Of a stretch of DNA of 39,032 nt, positions 16,528 through 24,758 are shown one piece after another. Every line of letters starts with the position of its first letter. Position 1 is the stretch's first letter. The notes beneath the pieces are model-generated. The model searched no databases and was not told the DNA's origin. It saw only the letters and a list, made by a program, of their open reading frames with translations. Origin of the DNA: a bacterium (GTDB lineage: Bacteria > Fidelibacterota > UBA2242); assembly GCA_018824205.1 (NCBI GenBank), contig JAHJGX010000034.1:1-39032 (forward strand), read 5' to 3'. The position numbers and the translations under genes are program-made.

Positions 16528-17169
16528 ATGAAACGATTGAAGAGGAAAGTATTTAATGCCGGGCTGGTTTTATTATTGTGCTCACCAATGCTGGCGGAGG
16601 ATATTCGCCTTTTACCACCACAATTCGAAAAGAATGCGACGTTGTTAGAAGCGTTGAAAAACCGCTGCTCTGAACGTTCTTTTTCGGAAAAGGAGCTGTC
16701 CTTACAACAATTATCGAATTTGCTCTGGGCGGCCGTTGGTGTCAACCGACCGGACGACGAAAAGCGGACGGCACCGACGGCCCGCAATGCACAGGAAATC
16801 GATGTATATGTCGCTATGAAAACAGGGCTGTATTTGTATAATGCCAAAGACCACATTCTGGTTTTTATTCATGCCAATGATATTCGCAGTAAGACGGGAA
16901 AGCAAAAGTTTACAGAAACAGCGCCGGTTAATCTCATCTATGTTGCCGATTTTGATAAAATGAACGGCGATGAAGAAACAAAAATATTCTATTCGGCTAC
17001 CGATACCGGGTTTATCAGCCAGAATGTCTATTTATATTGTGCCGCCGAAGGACTGGGTACAGTTGTTCGGGGTTGGGTCGATAAAGATAAACTGGCGATT
17101 GAAATGAAATTGCGTCCCGAACAACATATTACGCTGGCCCAAACCGTAGGATATATAAAACAGGAATAA
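16528..17169 (+). CDS. exported SagB-type nitroreductase-like flavoprotein
   Basis: After a signal peptide (MKRLKRKVFNAGLVLLLCS, cleavage near MLAED), the protein shows the nitroreductase/SagB pattern: LKNRCSERSFSEKELSLQQLSNLLWAAVG at the start of the fold, TAPTARNAQEIDVYV, DTGFISQNVYLYCAAEGLGTVVRG, and a C-terminal QTVGY. The family binds FMN and oxidises or reduces small molecules or azoline rings. The predicted export is unusual for an FMN enzyme and would need Tat-independent loading or periplasmic flavin. I chose ATG 16528 (GGGAAG upstream) over ATG 16516; both keep the signal peptide. Third gene of the four-gene run; the cyclase follows after seven bases. Confidence 0.82.
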   Translation: MKRLKRKVFNAGLVLLLCSPMLAEDIRLLPPQFEKNATLLEALKNRCSERSFSEKELSLQQLSNLLWAAVGVNRPDDEKRTAPTARNAQEIDVYVAMKTGLYLYNAKDHILVFIHANDIRSKTGKQKFTETAPVNLIYVADFDKMNGDEETKIFYSATDTGFISQNVYLYCAAEGLGTVVRGWVDKDKLAIEMKLRPEQHITLAQTVGYIKQE

Positions 17170-17176
17170 TCACGGA

Positions 17177-17830
17177 ATGGCGTATAAACGAATCATTGAT
17201 TTGAGCCATGAACTTCATACCGGAATGCCGACATTTCCCGGTGACCGCCCAAAACCGCAAATAACTATGATTGGCACTATTAATGGTTCCGGGATTACCA
17301 TGTCGTCCATCCGGGTTGGCTCCCACTATGGCACCCATATCGATGCGCCGCGGCACTTTTTCACAGACGGGAAGACATTGCTGGATTTTCAGATAGACCG
17401 ATTTTTCGGGAAAGCGATTTGTTTACGGAAAAATGGGCAAACATCCGGCGAGATAATGATGTCAGATCAGGAAATTGAGACGATTCAAAATGAAAAACCG
17501 GAATGGATTTTGGTATATACTGGTTTTGATAAGTATTGGGGTAAGCCGAACTATTTTACCGAGCATCCGTATTTATCCAAAAGAATGGTAAAAATATTAA
17601 CAGAAACGAAAACTGTGGGAATTGGAGTGGATTTTCCCAGTATCGACGGGGCCGACGCCCAAAAGGAAAATTATCCTGTTCATCATATCTGGCTTGGCGC
17701 CGGACGACTGGCCGTTGAGAACCTTCGTGGTCTGCAACAATTACCGGAAAAAGAGTTGTTTGATTTTTGTGCGGTGCCATTAAAGATAAATACTGAGGGG
17801 GCGCCGGTCAGAGCGCTGGCGTTCCTATAA
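17177..17830 (+). CDS. cyclase family metal-dependent hydrolase (KynB-like)
   Basis: The 217-residue protein has the complete metal motif H50-YGT-H54-I-D56-APR-H60, plus IDLSHELHTGMPTFPGD at the N-terminus and GVDFPSIDGAD and HHIWL in the second half. Members include kynurenine formamidase, isatin hydrolase and polyketide-cyclase-like enzymes that bind Mn or Zn and hydrolyse cyclic or formyl amides. No other kynurenine-pathway gene is in the window, so the substrate stays open. Last gene of the four-gene run; its 3' end overlaps the convergent DUF4416 gene by six bases. Confidence 0.9.
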   Translation: MAYKRIIDLSHELHTGMPTFPGDRPKPQITMIGTINGSGITMSSIRVGSHYGTHIDAPRHFFTDGKTLLDFQIDRFFGKAICLRKNGQTSGEIMMSDQEIETIQNEKPEWILVYTGFDKYWGKPNYFTEHPYLSKRMVKILTETKTVGIGVDFPSIDGADAQKENYPVHHIWLGAGRLAVENLRGLQQLPEKELFDFCAVPLKINTEGAPVRALAFL

Positions 17831-18361
17831 ATTATTGCGGCTCATTTTAACGATTTGTGTGCGTACATCCCGTAAAAACTTTCGATTATCTTCCCAGTAA
17901 TAATCATCGTAAGTCCAGGGCAAACGGGTAAAGTCACCGTGGACAAACGACATGGTGATTTCTGCAAAAATTCCCGCGCCACAGTATGTTCTGTGAGAAA
18001 AGTTTTTGCTGGAGTACAACACCAGCTTTGACGGTTCCAGATAGCCGGGATCAATATTGAGAATTCGCTGGCGGGTTCCGGGGTTTGTATCGAGTTCAAG
18101 TTCATTTGTCCAGACTTTTATCTGATAGAAATTTTCCAAACTGGCGGGCTTTTGGAAGACAAAAAACTGTTTTTGCAATTGATCGCCAAATTCTTTTTCA
18201 TAATAGTCAGAAAAATCGGAGACCCGATAGATTGGCCCGGCTGACAGAATACTGCCAAAGCGATTCTCCAGAACGCCCAGAATTGTTTTTAACTGGTCTG
18301 CCCGGTTGAACATGACGGCAACAAATGGGTGTGCGTGAATTGCTGGCTTTATTGATCCCAT
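17825..18361 (-). CDS. DUF4416 family protein
   Basis: The 178-residue protein matches DUF4416 by PFVAVMFNRADQLKTI near the start, YRVSDFSDYYEKEFG, then DPGYLEPSKLVLYSSKNFSHR and the C-terminal LPWTYDDYYWEDN. Its function is unknown. Genes of this family commonly sit beside B12-type radical SAM genes, as here: the radical SAM stop is nine bases upstream and both are read leftward, so they are almost certainly one transcript. There is no signal peptide and no cysteine motif. Confidence 0.88.
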   Translation of the reverse strand: MGSIKPAIHAHPFVAVMFNRADQLKTILGVLENRFGSILSAGPIYRVSDFSDYYEKEFGDQLQKQFFVFQKPASLENFYQIKVWTNELELDTNPGTRQRILNIDPGYLEPSKLVLYSSKNFSHRTYCGAGIFAEITMSFVHGDFTRLPWTYDDYYWEDNRKFLRDVRTQIVKMSRNNL

Positions 18362-18370
18362 AAATTTTCC

Positions 18371-19726
18371 TCAAGTCTCATTTTTTACTTTAGCATTTAA
18401 CCGATTAGAAAGTTGGCGTAATTCTGTGAATTTTTCCACAGGAAAATCCGTTGTGGCGCAGGGATACAGTGTATTATTTGTGAGCAGCGGGTCCATGTCG
18501 TCCCAAACATGGCCGGAGTTTTTTGCTAAATCCCAGTATCGGGTATTAGGTATGGGTGTAAAGGAAGCCAGGCGTGACATGGCGCCCTGTTCGAACACAT
18601 AGCGCAGGGTGATTTCAATGTCTGAATACTTCTGGCCGGGCAACCCCATAATCAGGTAAGTTTCAATGTCTTTGCGCTGAAAACCGGCGAACTCAAGACG
18701 GTCCAAAGCACACTCAAAATTATGCCCGGACACTTTGTTTGTGGAGGCCGTTTGGATTTCCGGGATAATGGACTCCAGGCTTAGCCGGATGGTTTTAAAC
18801 CCCGATTCTTTCATGAGTTGCGCCAATTCACTATCAATGTCCCGGGCAAATAGACCGTTAGGCGTTTGAAATGTCGCCCGGATTTTGTGTTTAATGATGC
18901 TTTTCAAAATTGGAATTATGTGATATGTTTTATTGGCGAACAGAGCATCGTCATAGAAGGCAAATTCGCCCACATTCCGCTCTTTGCTTAGGAATACTAT
19001 TTCGTTGATAACGTCTTCCGGGGTCCTTTGAGAAAAATGAGGATTTAAAAAGGGTGTGGCGCAGTAATCACAATGCATCGGACAACCCCGGGACGTCAGC
19101 AGCGGAGCAACGGTCAAATCCGGATACAGATCCCAGGGCAAAATGCCGGAATCAAGCGTGTTGGGAACAGCACTATAGTCACGGGTAAATCCGAACAGAG
19201 AATCGGCCAGCTGCAGCGACTGTTTTTCACCATAACCGCCGATCAGGTAATTCGGCTGAATGGTTTGGCGGGCGTGGTTGGGGTATAATGTGGCATAGGT
19301 CCCGCCCAGCACGATTTTCGATTCGGGAAAAAAATCACGCAGAATTTTAACGGTTTCGGAAACACCTGGGTACCAGTAACTTATGTGCGAAGTCACCAGA
19401 ATCAATTTGGGGACTTCAATTGATTTCAGTTCTGAAATAAATTGCTCAACGGTTGCTCCGTACAAACCGTATTGACGGGGTACGTGAGCGACAGCCGCCG
19501 GTTTCGAAATGTTTGTTTTGTGATATTTTCCACGATTGTTGATTGGCGTTGACGATTTGCCATCTCCCCACCGTTGCCGGTCGGTCAGATCGATTAAACG
19601 GATATCGTATCCATAGTTACGAAAAAACTTACCAATATATAAAAGGCCTAGCGGTTTGGCCCAAAGATCATAGGCGGCAAAATCAGCGATCCAGGGATTG
19701 ACTAATAGAATGTTTCGTGTATTCAT
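18371..19726 (-). CDS. B12-binding-type radical SAM protein paired with DUF4416
   Basis: The N-terminal half (residues 1-190) looks like a cobalamin-binding fold (ILLVNPW, then KPLGLLYIGKFFRNYGYDIRL, and IVLGGTYATLYP), followed by the radical SAM motif C215-PMH-C219-DY-C222 and LSLESI and LIMGLPGQ strands. The typical B12 motif DxHxxG is not evident, so cobalamin binding is not certain. 451 residues. ATG 19726 gives the family N-terminus; the frame runs on to 19825 but that part is not conserved-looking. It is divergent from the glycosyltransferase operon with about 135 bases between the starts. Confidence 0.87.
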   Translation of the reverse strand: MNTRNILLVNPWIADFAAYDLWAKPLGLLYIGKFFRNYGYDIRLIDLTDRQRWGDGKSSTPINNRGKYHKTNISKPAAVAHVPRQYGLYGATVEQFISELKSIEVPKLILVTSHISYWYPGVSETVKILRDFFPESKIVLGGTYATLYPNHARQTIQPNYLIGGYGEKQSLQLADSLFGFTRDYSAVPNTLDSGILPWDLYPDLTVAPLLTSRGCPMHCDYCATPFLNPHFSQRTPEDVINEIVFLSKERNVGEFAFYDDALFANKTYHIIPILKSIIKHKIRATFQTPNGLFARDIDSELAQLMKESGFKTIRLSLESIIPEIQTASTNKVSGHNFECALDRLEFAGFQRKDIETYLIMGLPGQKYSDIEITLRYVFEQGAMSRLASFTPIPNTRYWDLAKNSGHVWDDMDPLLTNNTLYPCATTDFPVEKFTELRQLSNRLNAKVKNET

Positions 19727-19861
19727 CTTTGAAAAGTACGAATAGTGTAATGTATAAACAATAGTCGGTGTTTGAAAATAAGTGCTTTTGATGTTTTTAG
19801 TTTTAATTGTAACTTCGCATGCCATGTTTCAAATCAATTAAACCGAACAGGAAAACGCCAG

Positions 19862-20965
19862 TTGACGAGTAATCCCCCACCCTGTAAAACCCGAATTTTA
19901 GTTGCTGTACTAAACTGGGGGCTCGGTCACGCGTCACGTTCCATACCGATAATTAGGGCTCTTAAGAAACAAAACACTGTTGTTCTGGTGTCGACGGGGC
20001 GTTCGCTGACATTACTGCGGGACGAGTTCCCGGATTGTGAAGCGCTTGATTTTCCCGATTACAATGTCCAATATAGTCGCAGTAGCGCGGTGTTTTTTTT
20101 GTATCTATTAATTCAGATTCCGAGAATTCTTGTCCAGCTTTTGATTGAACACTTTCAAACAGAGCGCCTGGTCAAAAAGCACGACATTGACCTGATATTT
20201 TCTGATAATCGATACGGAGTATACTCGAGAAAAATCCCAAGTTTTTTAATGACTCATCAATTGCGGTTTAAACTGCCGAAACCGGTCCGCTGTTTTGAGT
20301 TTGTCAGTGTCTGGTTCAACAGGCTGGCGTTCCGGAATTTTCAGCATATAGTTGTTCCGGACATTGACAGCAGCGCAAACCTGACCGGAAATCTGGGACA
20401 TCCCCGGGCGTTTCAACATTATTCTAAATTGACATATATCGGATTTTTATCCAGCATTGATAAGAAGCCGACGACAGAGCCAATCGACATATTGTTCATG
20501 ATATCGGGGCCGGAACCGCAGCGTTCGGTATTGGAAGAATTGATATTAAAGCAGGTTAAGAAAATTCCTGGTCGACATGTGGTTGTTTTAGGAAAACCTG
20601 GAGAAGAAAAACCGATTTCCACTGATCGCAATCTGGATATTTATGCCCATTTGAGCCGGCAAAAAATGTCTGAATATATGAGTTGCGCCAGGCTTATTGT
20701 TAGCCGGGCCGGGTATTCGACAATTATGGAAGTAGTTGCATTGGGCAAGCCAGCCCTATTTGTTCCGACTCCGGGCCAAACCGAGCAGGAGTATCTGGCT
20801 TTAAGATTAAATGAATTTGTGTATTTTCATTGTGTCGCCCAGCATAAATTGAATTTACCGGAAGATTTGAAAATTGCTTCCGGTCTTTTACCGCCCGGAG
20901 ACGTTTTAAATCGCATTAATGATGTGTCGACCGTATTGTCAATTATGGGATTGGATGGGATTTGA
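19862..20965 (+). CDS. MurG-like (GT28-type) glycosyltransferase
   Basis: The protein has the GT-B layout: RILVAVLNWGLGHASRSIPII at the N-terminus (glycine-rich loop with GH), DLIFSDNRYG, a linker, then ILFMISGPEPQ in the second domain, and ARLIVSRAGYSTIMEVVALGKPALFVPTPGQTEQ, the donor-binding region typical of GT28. It likely transfers a nucleotide-activated sugar to a lipid or glycan. I chose TTG 19862, seven bases after AGGAAA; the frame is open to TTG 19772, but the added 30 residues do not look conserved. 367 residues. The GT2 gene overlaps its 3' end, so the two are translationally coupled. Confidence 0.85.
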   Translation: MTSNPPPCKTRILVAVLNWGLGHASRSIPIIRALKKQNTVVLVSTGRSLTLLRDEFPDCEALDFPDYNVQYSRSSAVFFLYLLIQIPRILVQLLIEHFQTERLVKKHDIDLIFSDNRYGVYSRKIPSFLMTHQLRFKLPKPVRCFEFVSVWFNRLAFRNFQHIVVPDIDSSANLTGNLGHPRAFQHYSKLTYIGFLSSIDKKPTTEPIDILFMISGPEPQRSVLEELILKQVKKIPGRHVVVLGKPGEEKPISTDRNLDIYAHLSRQKMSEYMSCARLIVSRAGYSTIMEVVALGKPALFVPTPGQTEQEYLALRLNEFVYFHCVAQHKLNLPEDLKIASGLLPPGDVLNRINDVSTVLSIMGLDGI

Positions 20966-22127
20966 ACGGATGATTTATTTGAATGTTGTTTTGGGAATTT
21001 GCGCGTTGATTTATATGGTGTTTATTGTATTCTTTTTCTGTGGCCTTCGCAAAGTTCGGTTAAATAAAGATTTGAGCGCAGAATACCCACAGATTGCGAT
21101 TGTTGTTGCTGCCCGCAATGAGGAGAATAATATCCGGCGAACTGTTAAATCCCTGGCGGCCCAGAATTATCCTGCTGATCGGTATGATATTATTGTGGTC
21201 AATGACCGCTCAAGCGATACAACCGGTGTGATTTTACAGGATTTGCAAAAAACAATAACAAACCTAAAAATCATTACAATTACCGAATGTCCACCCGATG
21301 TTTCTCCTAAAAAACATGCGTTGATTCAGGCCGTAAAAACGACCCGGCACCGGTTTATACTGACCACGGATGCAGATTGTGTTCACGACCCGAATTGGGC
21401 AAGCAGTTATGTTGGTTTGATAGAGGACGGCCTGGGCGTTGCAACCGGGATTACGGTATTTCGTCTGGATGAATATCGTTCCGGATTTGAAAGGTTCTGG
21501 CAGAATCTGCAGAACATCGAATATATGTCCCATCAGATTGTATTGGCCGGGGCGATAGGCCACAATGTGGGGTTTTCTGCCAATGGTAACAACATGTTGT
21601 TTAATCGACAGCTCTATGACGATTATGAGCATGAAGCACTTCAGAAAAAGGTTATTTCCGGTGACGACTTTTTTATCATTCAGACGGCTGAAAAAAAGCA
21701 CTACCGTTTAAAGTTCAACCTACATCCGGCGGGGATGGTCCAGACGCCTCCCCAGCGAACATTGCGGGATCTGATTAATCAACGGGCCCGCTGGAGTTCA
21801 AAGATCGGCAAAGCCAGTGCGCCGGTATTGCTGTTTTCTGTGAGCACGTTTTTCTATTATCTCGGATTGTCAGCTTATCCGTTTTTACTGATTTTTTTTC
21901 CTGGATTCTGGCTAGCTTTTGTTGTGCTGTTTGGAATTAAATTTTTCTGTGACACACTTTACATAGTTTATGGATATAAAAAATTTGGTCAGAAATTAAA
22001 TCCACTGTATTATATTTTTATGGGACTGATCCATGCGCCGTTTATTGTGATTGTTGCTGTTATTGGAAGCCTGTTTGGATTTACCTGGAAAGGGGGGCGC
22101 TATAAGATCGACTCAAAAAAAATGTGA
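20955..22127 (+). CDS. GT2-family glycosyltransferase, membrane bound
   Basis: The GT2 landmarks are all there: IAIVVAARNEENNIRRTV, IIVVNDRSSDTT, the DxD in LTTDADCVHD, SGDDFFI for the catalytic-acid region, and QRARWSSK for the QxxRW motif of processive or membrane-associated GT2 enzymes. A membrane helix lies at the N-terminus and three or four at the C-terminus (FLLIFFPGFWLAFVVLFG and following). It probably makes or decorates a lipid-linked or surface glycan. ATG 20955 overlaps the preceding gene by eleven bases; ATG 20970 (starting MIYLNVVLG) is an alternative. 390 residues. Confidence 0.9.
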   Translation: MGFERMIYLNVVLGICALIYMVFIVFFFCGLRKVRLNKDLSAEYPQIAIVVAARNEENNIRRTVKSLAAQNYPADRYDIIVVNDRSSDTTGVILQDLQKTITNLKIITITECPPDVSPKKHALIQAVKTTRHRFILTTDADCVHDPNWASSYVGLIEDGLGVATGITVFRLDEYRSGFERFWQNLQNIEYMSHQIVLAGAIGHNVGFSANGNNMLFNRQLYDDYEHEALQKKVISGDDFFIIQTAEKKHYRLKFNLHPAGMVQTPPQRTLRDLINQRARWSSKIGKASAPVLLFSVSTFFYYLGLSAYPFLLIFFPGFWLAFVVLFGIKFFCDTLYIVYGYKKFGQKLNPLYYIFMGLIHAPFIVIVAVIGSLFGFTWKGGRYKIDSKKM

Positions 22128-22140
22128 AAAGAACCGGATA

Positions 22141-23841
22141 TTGGTGCAATTAAATCTCCTGGTTTTTTCCTCACTGATGGTTGTCGTCTGTTTTCCGGCA
22201 TCTCTAAAAGCCAGCCAGGGGCATGTCCGCCTGAACGATCCAATTTATCTGTTTATCGACAGAATGGCGACGGGCGGGCTTTTGCCGGGTTTGTTAAACG
22301 ACACGAAGCCCTATACGCGCGATAAAATTGCCGGGCAGTTGGCGATCCTGAATGGAAAACGTAACGATTTATCGGGAATTGACCGGACCATACTCGATGA
22401 GTATATCGCAGATTACCGTCTGGAACTTTCCCCCCGCAAAAACCATTTTCAGGCTGGCGACCAGAACAACACCTTTTTCTTTTTCCGTTCATTTAACAAT
22501 ATAAAGAACGGACTTGGCGATATTTTTCAATATACAGACAATCGTGAAAAGCAACATGTGTTCGTCCACGAAAGTGATAATGAAAATATCTGGATTGACT
22601 GGGAAGAGATGCTTCGGGTCGAGTCTAAAAACGGATTATATCGTCCGGTTACCCAGGATGCGATTCGGTTTTCAGCACAATTGGGTGACAACTTCTTTGT
22701 CTATTTTGACGGATACCGGTTTGTTCAGTTTAACATGAACAGTTATACTGAACTGACCAAAGAGTATAAAGGTGGTTATTCTCAGGAACCTTCCGCGGAA
22801 ACAATCAGCTTTCGGTCATTTGATTATTCAAACGCCTATATTCAGATTTCCGGTAAATATGGGCAGTTTGAATTGGGCACCGAACCCCTGTTGTGGGGCA
22901 ACAGCCCGAACTCAATGATCCTGTCGGACAATGTGACACCCTTCCCGTTTTTCAGTTGGCAAAAAGATTTTCGATGTGCACAATTCTCCTTTTTTCATGG
23001 CTCTCTTTTACCCAAAGAATTTGAATGGGATACCACCTCGGGTGAAAAGACATATACCAAAAAATATATGGTCGGACATCGCTGGGACTTGGCGATTACC
23101 AAACAGCTCAACTTCAGCTTTACGGAACTCTACATTTATGGTAACCGCGATATGGAGCTGATGTATCTTGTGCCGCCGGTGATCCTCTGGCCGACCCAGC
23201 ATAATCTGATGGATCGCGATAATGCGACTATGGCACTGGAGTTTGAATATTTTCCATGGAAAGGAAGTAAATTATACGGAACTCTGTATCTAGATGAATT
23301 TACGACGACGCAAATATTTAACGATTACTGGGCCAATAAACAGGGCCTTCAGCTGGGACTTCACTACGCGCCGTTAAAATTACCCACAGATTTTAGAATT
23401 GAATTCAGTGCCGTACATCCCTGGACATACACCCATAAGTTTTTCTATTCTTCTTATACGCACAATGGTGCTGATCTGGGATTCTATGCCGGGCCCAATT
23501 CCCGCGTATGGTTTTTTGAAAATCAGTGGTGGCTCAGCCGGCGATTGTATGCAAAGTTGCAGTATCGTTACTTAAAACATGGGGATGATTTTTTGGATGA
23601 AAATGATCTGGATTATTATCCTGCAGGTGGAAATTCGAATCAGAATTATAATGAGCGCGATGAAACCCTGGATGAAAAAACAACCTGGCTGATGGGCGAT
23701 ATAACGGCAACCAGCGAATACAGCCTGTGGCTAACCTATCGCTGGCGCAAGGAAATAGTGTTTGACTGGGGGCTGAAAATTCAGGAAATTCAAGGCAATG
23801 TTGACCGGTATTTTTCATTTCAGATTCGGTTTGATTATTAA
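22141..23841 (+). CDS. Wzi-like capsule assembly outer-membrane protein
   Basis: The protein begins with a hydrophobic export signal (LNLLVFSSLMVVVCF, cleavage near LKASQG), continues with a helical LNDPIYLFIDRMATGGLLPG and DKIAGQL segment, and then many alternating amphipathic strands (for example YIQISGKYGQFELGTEPLLWG) ending in the barrel-type C-terminus QIRFDY. This matches the capsule-assembly Wzi family; Wzi holds capsule polysaccharide at the cell surface. The start is uncertain: TTG 22141 and GTG 22144 follow GGATA, and the frame stays open into the previous gene. 566 residues from 22141. Its place between glycosyltransferases and the AglD-like gene suits a surface-glycan module. Confidence 0.8.
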   Translation: MVQLNLLVFSSLMVVVCFPASLKASQGHVRLNDPIYLFIDRMATGGLLPGLLNDTKPYTRDKIAGQLAILNGKRNDLSGIDRTILDEYIADYRLELSPRKNHFQAGDQNNTFFFFRSFNNIKNGLGDIFQYTDNREKQHVFVHESDNENIWIDWEEMLRVESKNGLYRPVTQDAIRFSAQLGDNFFVYFDGYRFVQFNMNSYTELTKEYKGGYSQEPSAETISFRSFDYSNAYIQISGKYGQFELGTEPLLWGNSPNSMILSDNVTPFPFFSWQKDFRCAQFSFFHGSLLPKEFEWDTTSGEKTYTKKYMVGHRWDLAITKQLNFSFTELYIYGNRDMELMYLVPPVILWPTQHNLMDRDNATMALEFEYFPWKGSKLYGTLYLDEFTTTQIFNDYWANKQGLQLGLHYAPLKLPTDFRIEFSAVHPWTYTHKFFYSSYTHNGADLGFYAGPNSRVWFFENQWWLSRRLYAKLQYRYLKHGDDFLDENDLDYYPAGGNSNQNYNERDETLDEKTTWLMGDITATSEYSLWLTYRWRKEIVFDWGLKIQEIQGNVDRYFSFQIRFDY

Positions 23842-23843
23842 TA

Positions 23844-24758
23844 ATGGCAGATAAAACAGGGCCCAAAAGAATAAAAAAGATTTCCGGGTATTTTTTAAAA
23901 ATCGCCGTTTCCACGGTAATTCTTTACTTTTTATTATCAAGCTTAAATATTACGCAGTTATCAGCCGTTTTGTCAACAGGCGGCTGGATCACAATGAGCC
24001 AGGTGTTTTTTGCGGGAGTCGGACTGTGGTTTGTCGAATATTTGCGGTTTTATGTAACAACAAAAGCCATTTTATCAAAAAATGCGACACATCCATTGTT
24101 GCGGGTGTTTTTTAGCGGATACGCTCTGCGTTTTTTGATTCCCGGGGGCCTTGGCGAAGTCGGAAAAATGATGTTTGTACCCGGGAGATATTCTCAGCGA
24201 CTAATCGCTTACCTGGCCGACAAAGGCAGCCTGGCGTTTGTCGTGTTAGTCGGCGGGCTGGCGGGCGCGTGGACGGTTTTTCCGAAAATGCGACCGTATT
24301 ACTGGATTCTGTTGGTCATTGTCCCTATGATATTCCTGATCGCCCGCGATATTGTCCTGAAACAGGGCCGGTCTCTGGCCGGTGAACGGGCCTATCCTTT
24401 TAAAAAGGTTTTGTGGGTTACAATTCCCCTGTCGTTTTTACATGTATTCATTGTGGCGCTACAATACTGGCTGGTTTTAAGATCGGCCCAGATTCCATTT
24501 CCGGCTGTTTTTACAACCGTAAACATTGTTCTGTTTGCCGTAATGATTCCGATTAGTTTTGCCGGCCTCGGCGTGCGCGAATGGACAACATTGCAGATGC
24601 TCCGGCATTTCAAGATATTAAAAGAAACAGCACTCGTTGCACCGTTGCTGGTATTCGTTTGTAATGTGTTTATTCCCGCCCTGATTGGGGTTGGTGTCAT
24701 ACTAATATTTAAAATGAAACCGGCTTTGTTTGCGCGGAAACAAATCGATTTACATTAA
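23844..24758 (+). CDS. UPF0104 / AglD-like integral membrane protein
   Basis: About eight membrane segments and the family motif GYALRFLIPGGLGEVGK place this 304-residue protein in the lysylphosphatidylglycerol synthase transmembrane (UPF0104) superfamily, without the soluble aminoacyltransferase domain of MprF. Stand-alone members are linked to lipid flipping or to lipid-linked glycan transfer (AglD, dolichol-dependent). Its start is two bases after the Wzi stop, so it is in the same transcript and may move a lipid carrier or lipid-linked sugar. The 3' end overlaps the convergent mgtE by nine bases. Confidence 0.82.
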   Translation: MADKTGPKRIKKISGYFLKIAVSTVILYFLLSSLNITQLSAVLSTGGWITMSQVFFAGVGLWFVEYLRFYVTTKAILSKNATHPLLRVFFSGYALRFLIPGGLGEVGKMMFVPGRYSQRLIAYLADKGSLAFVVLVGGLAGAWTVFPKMRPYYWILLVIVPMIFLIARDIVLKQGRSLAGERAYPFKKVLWVTIPLSFLHVFIVALQYWLVLRSAQIPFPAVFTTVNIVLFAVMIPISFAGLGVREWTTLQMLRHFKILKETALVAPLLVFVCNVFIPALIGVGVILIFKMKPALFARKQIDLH

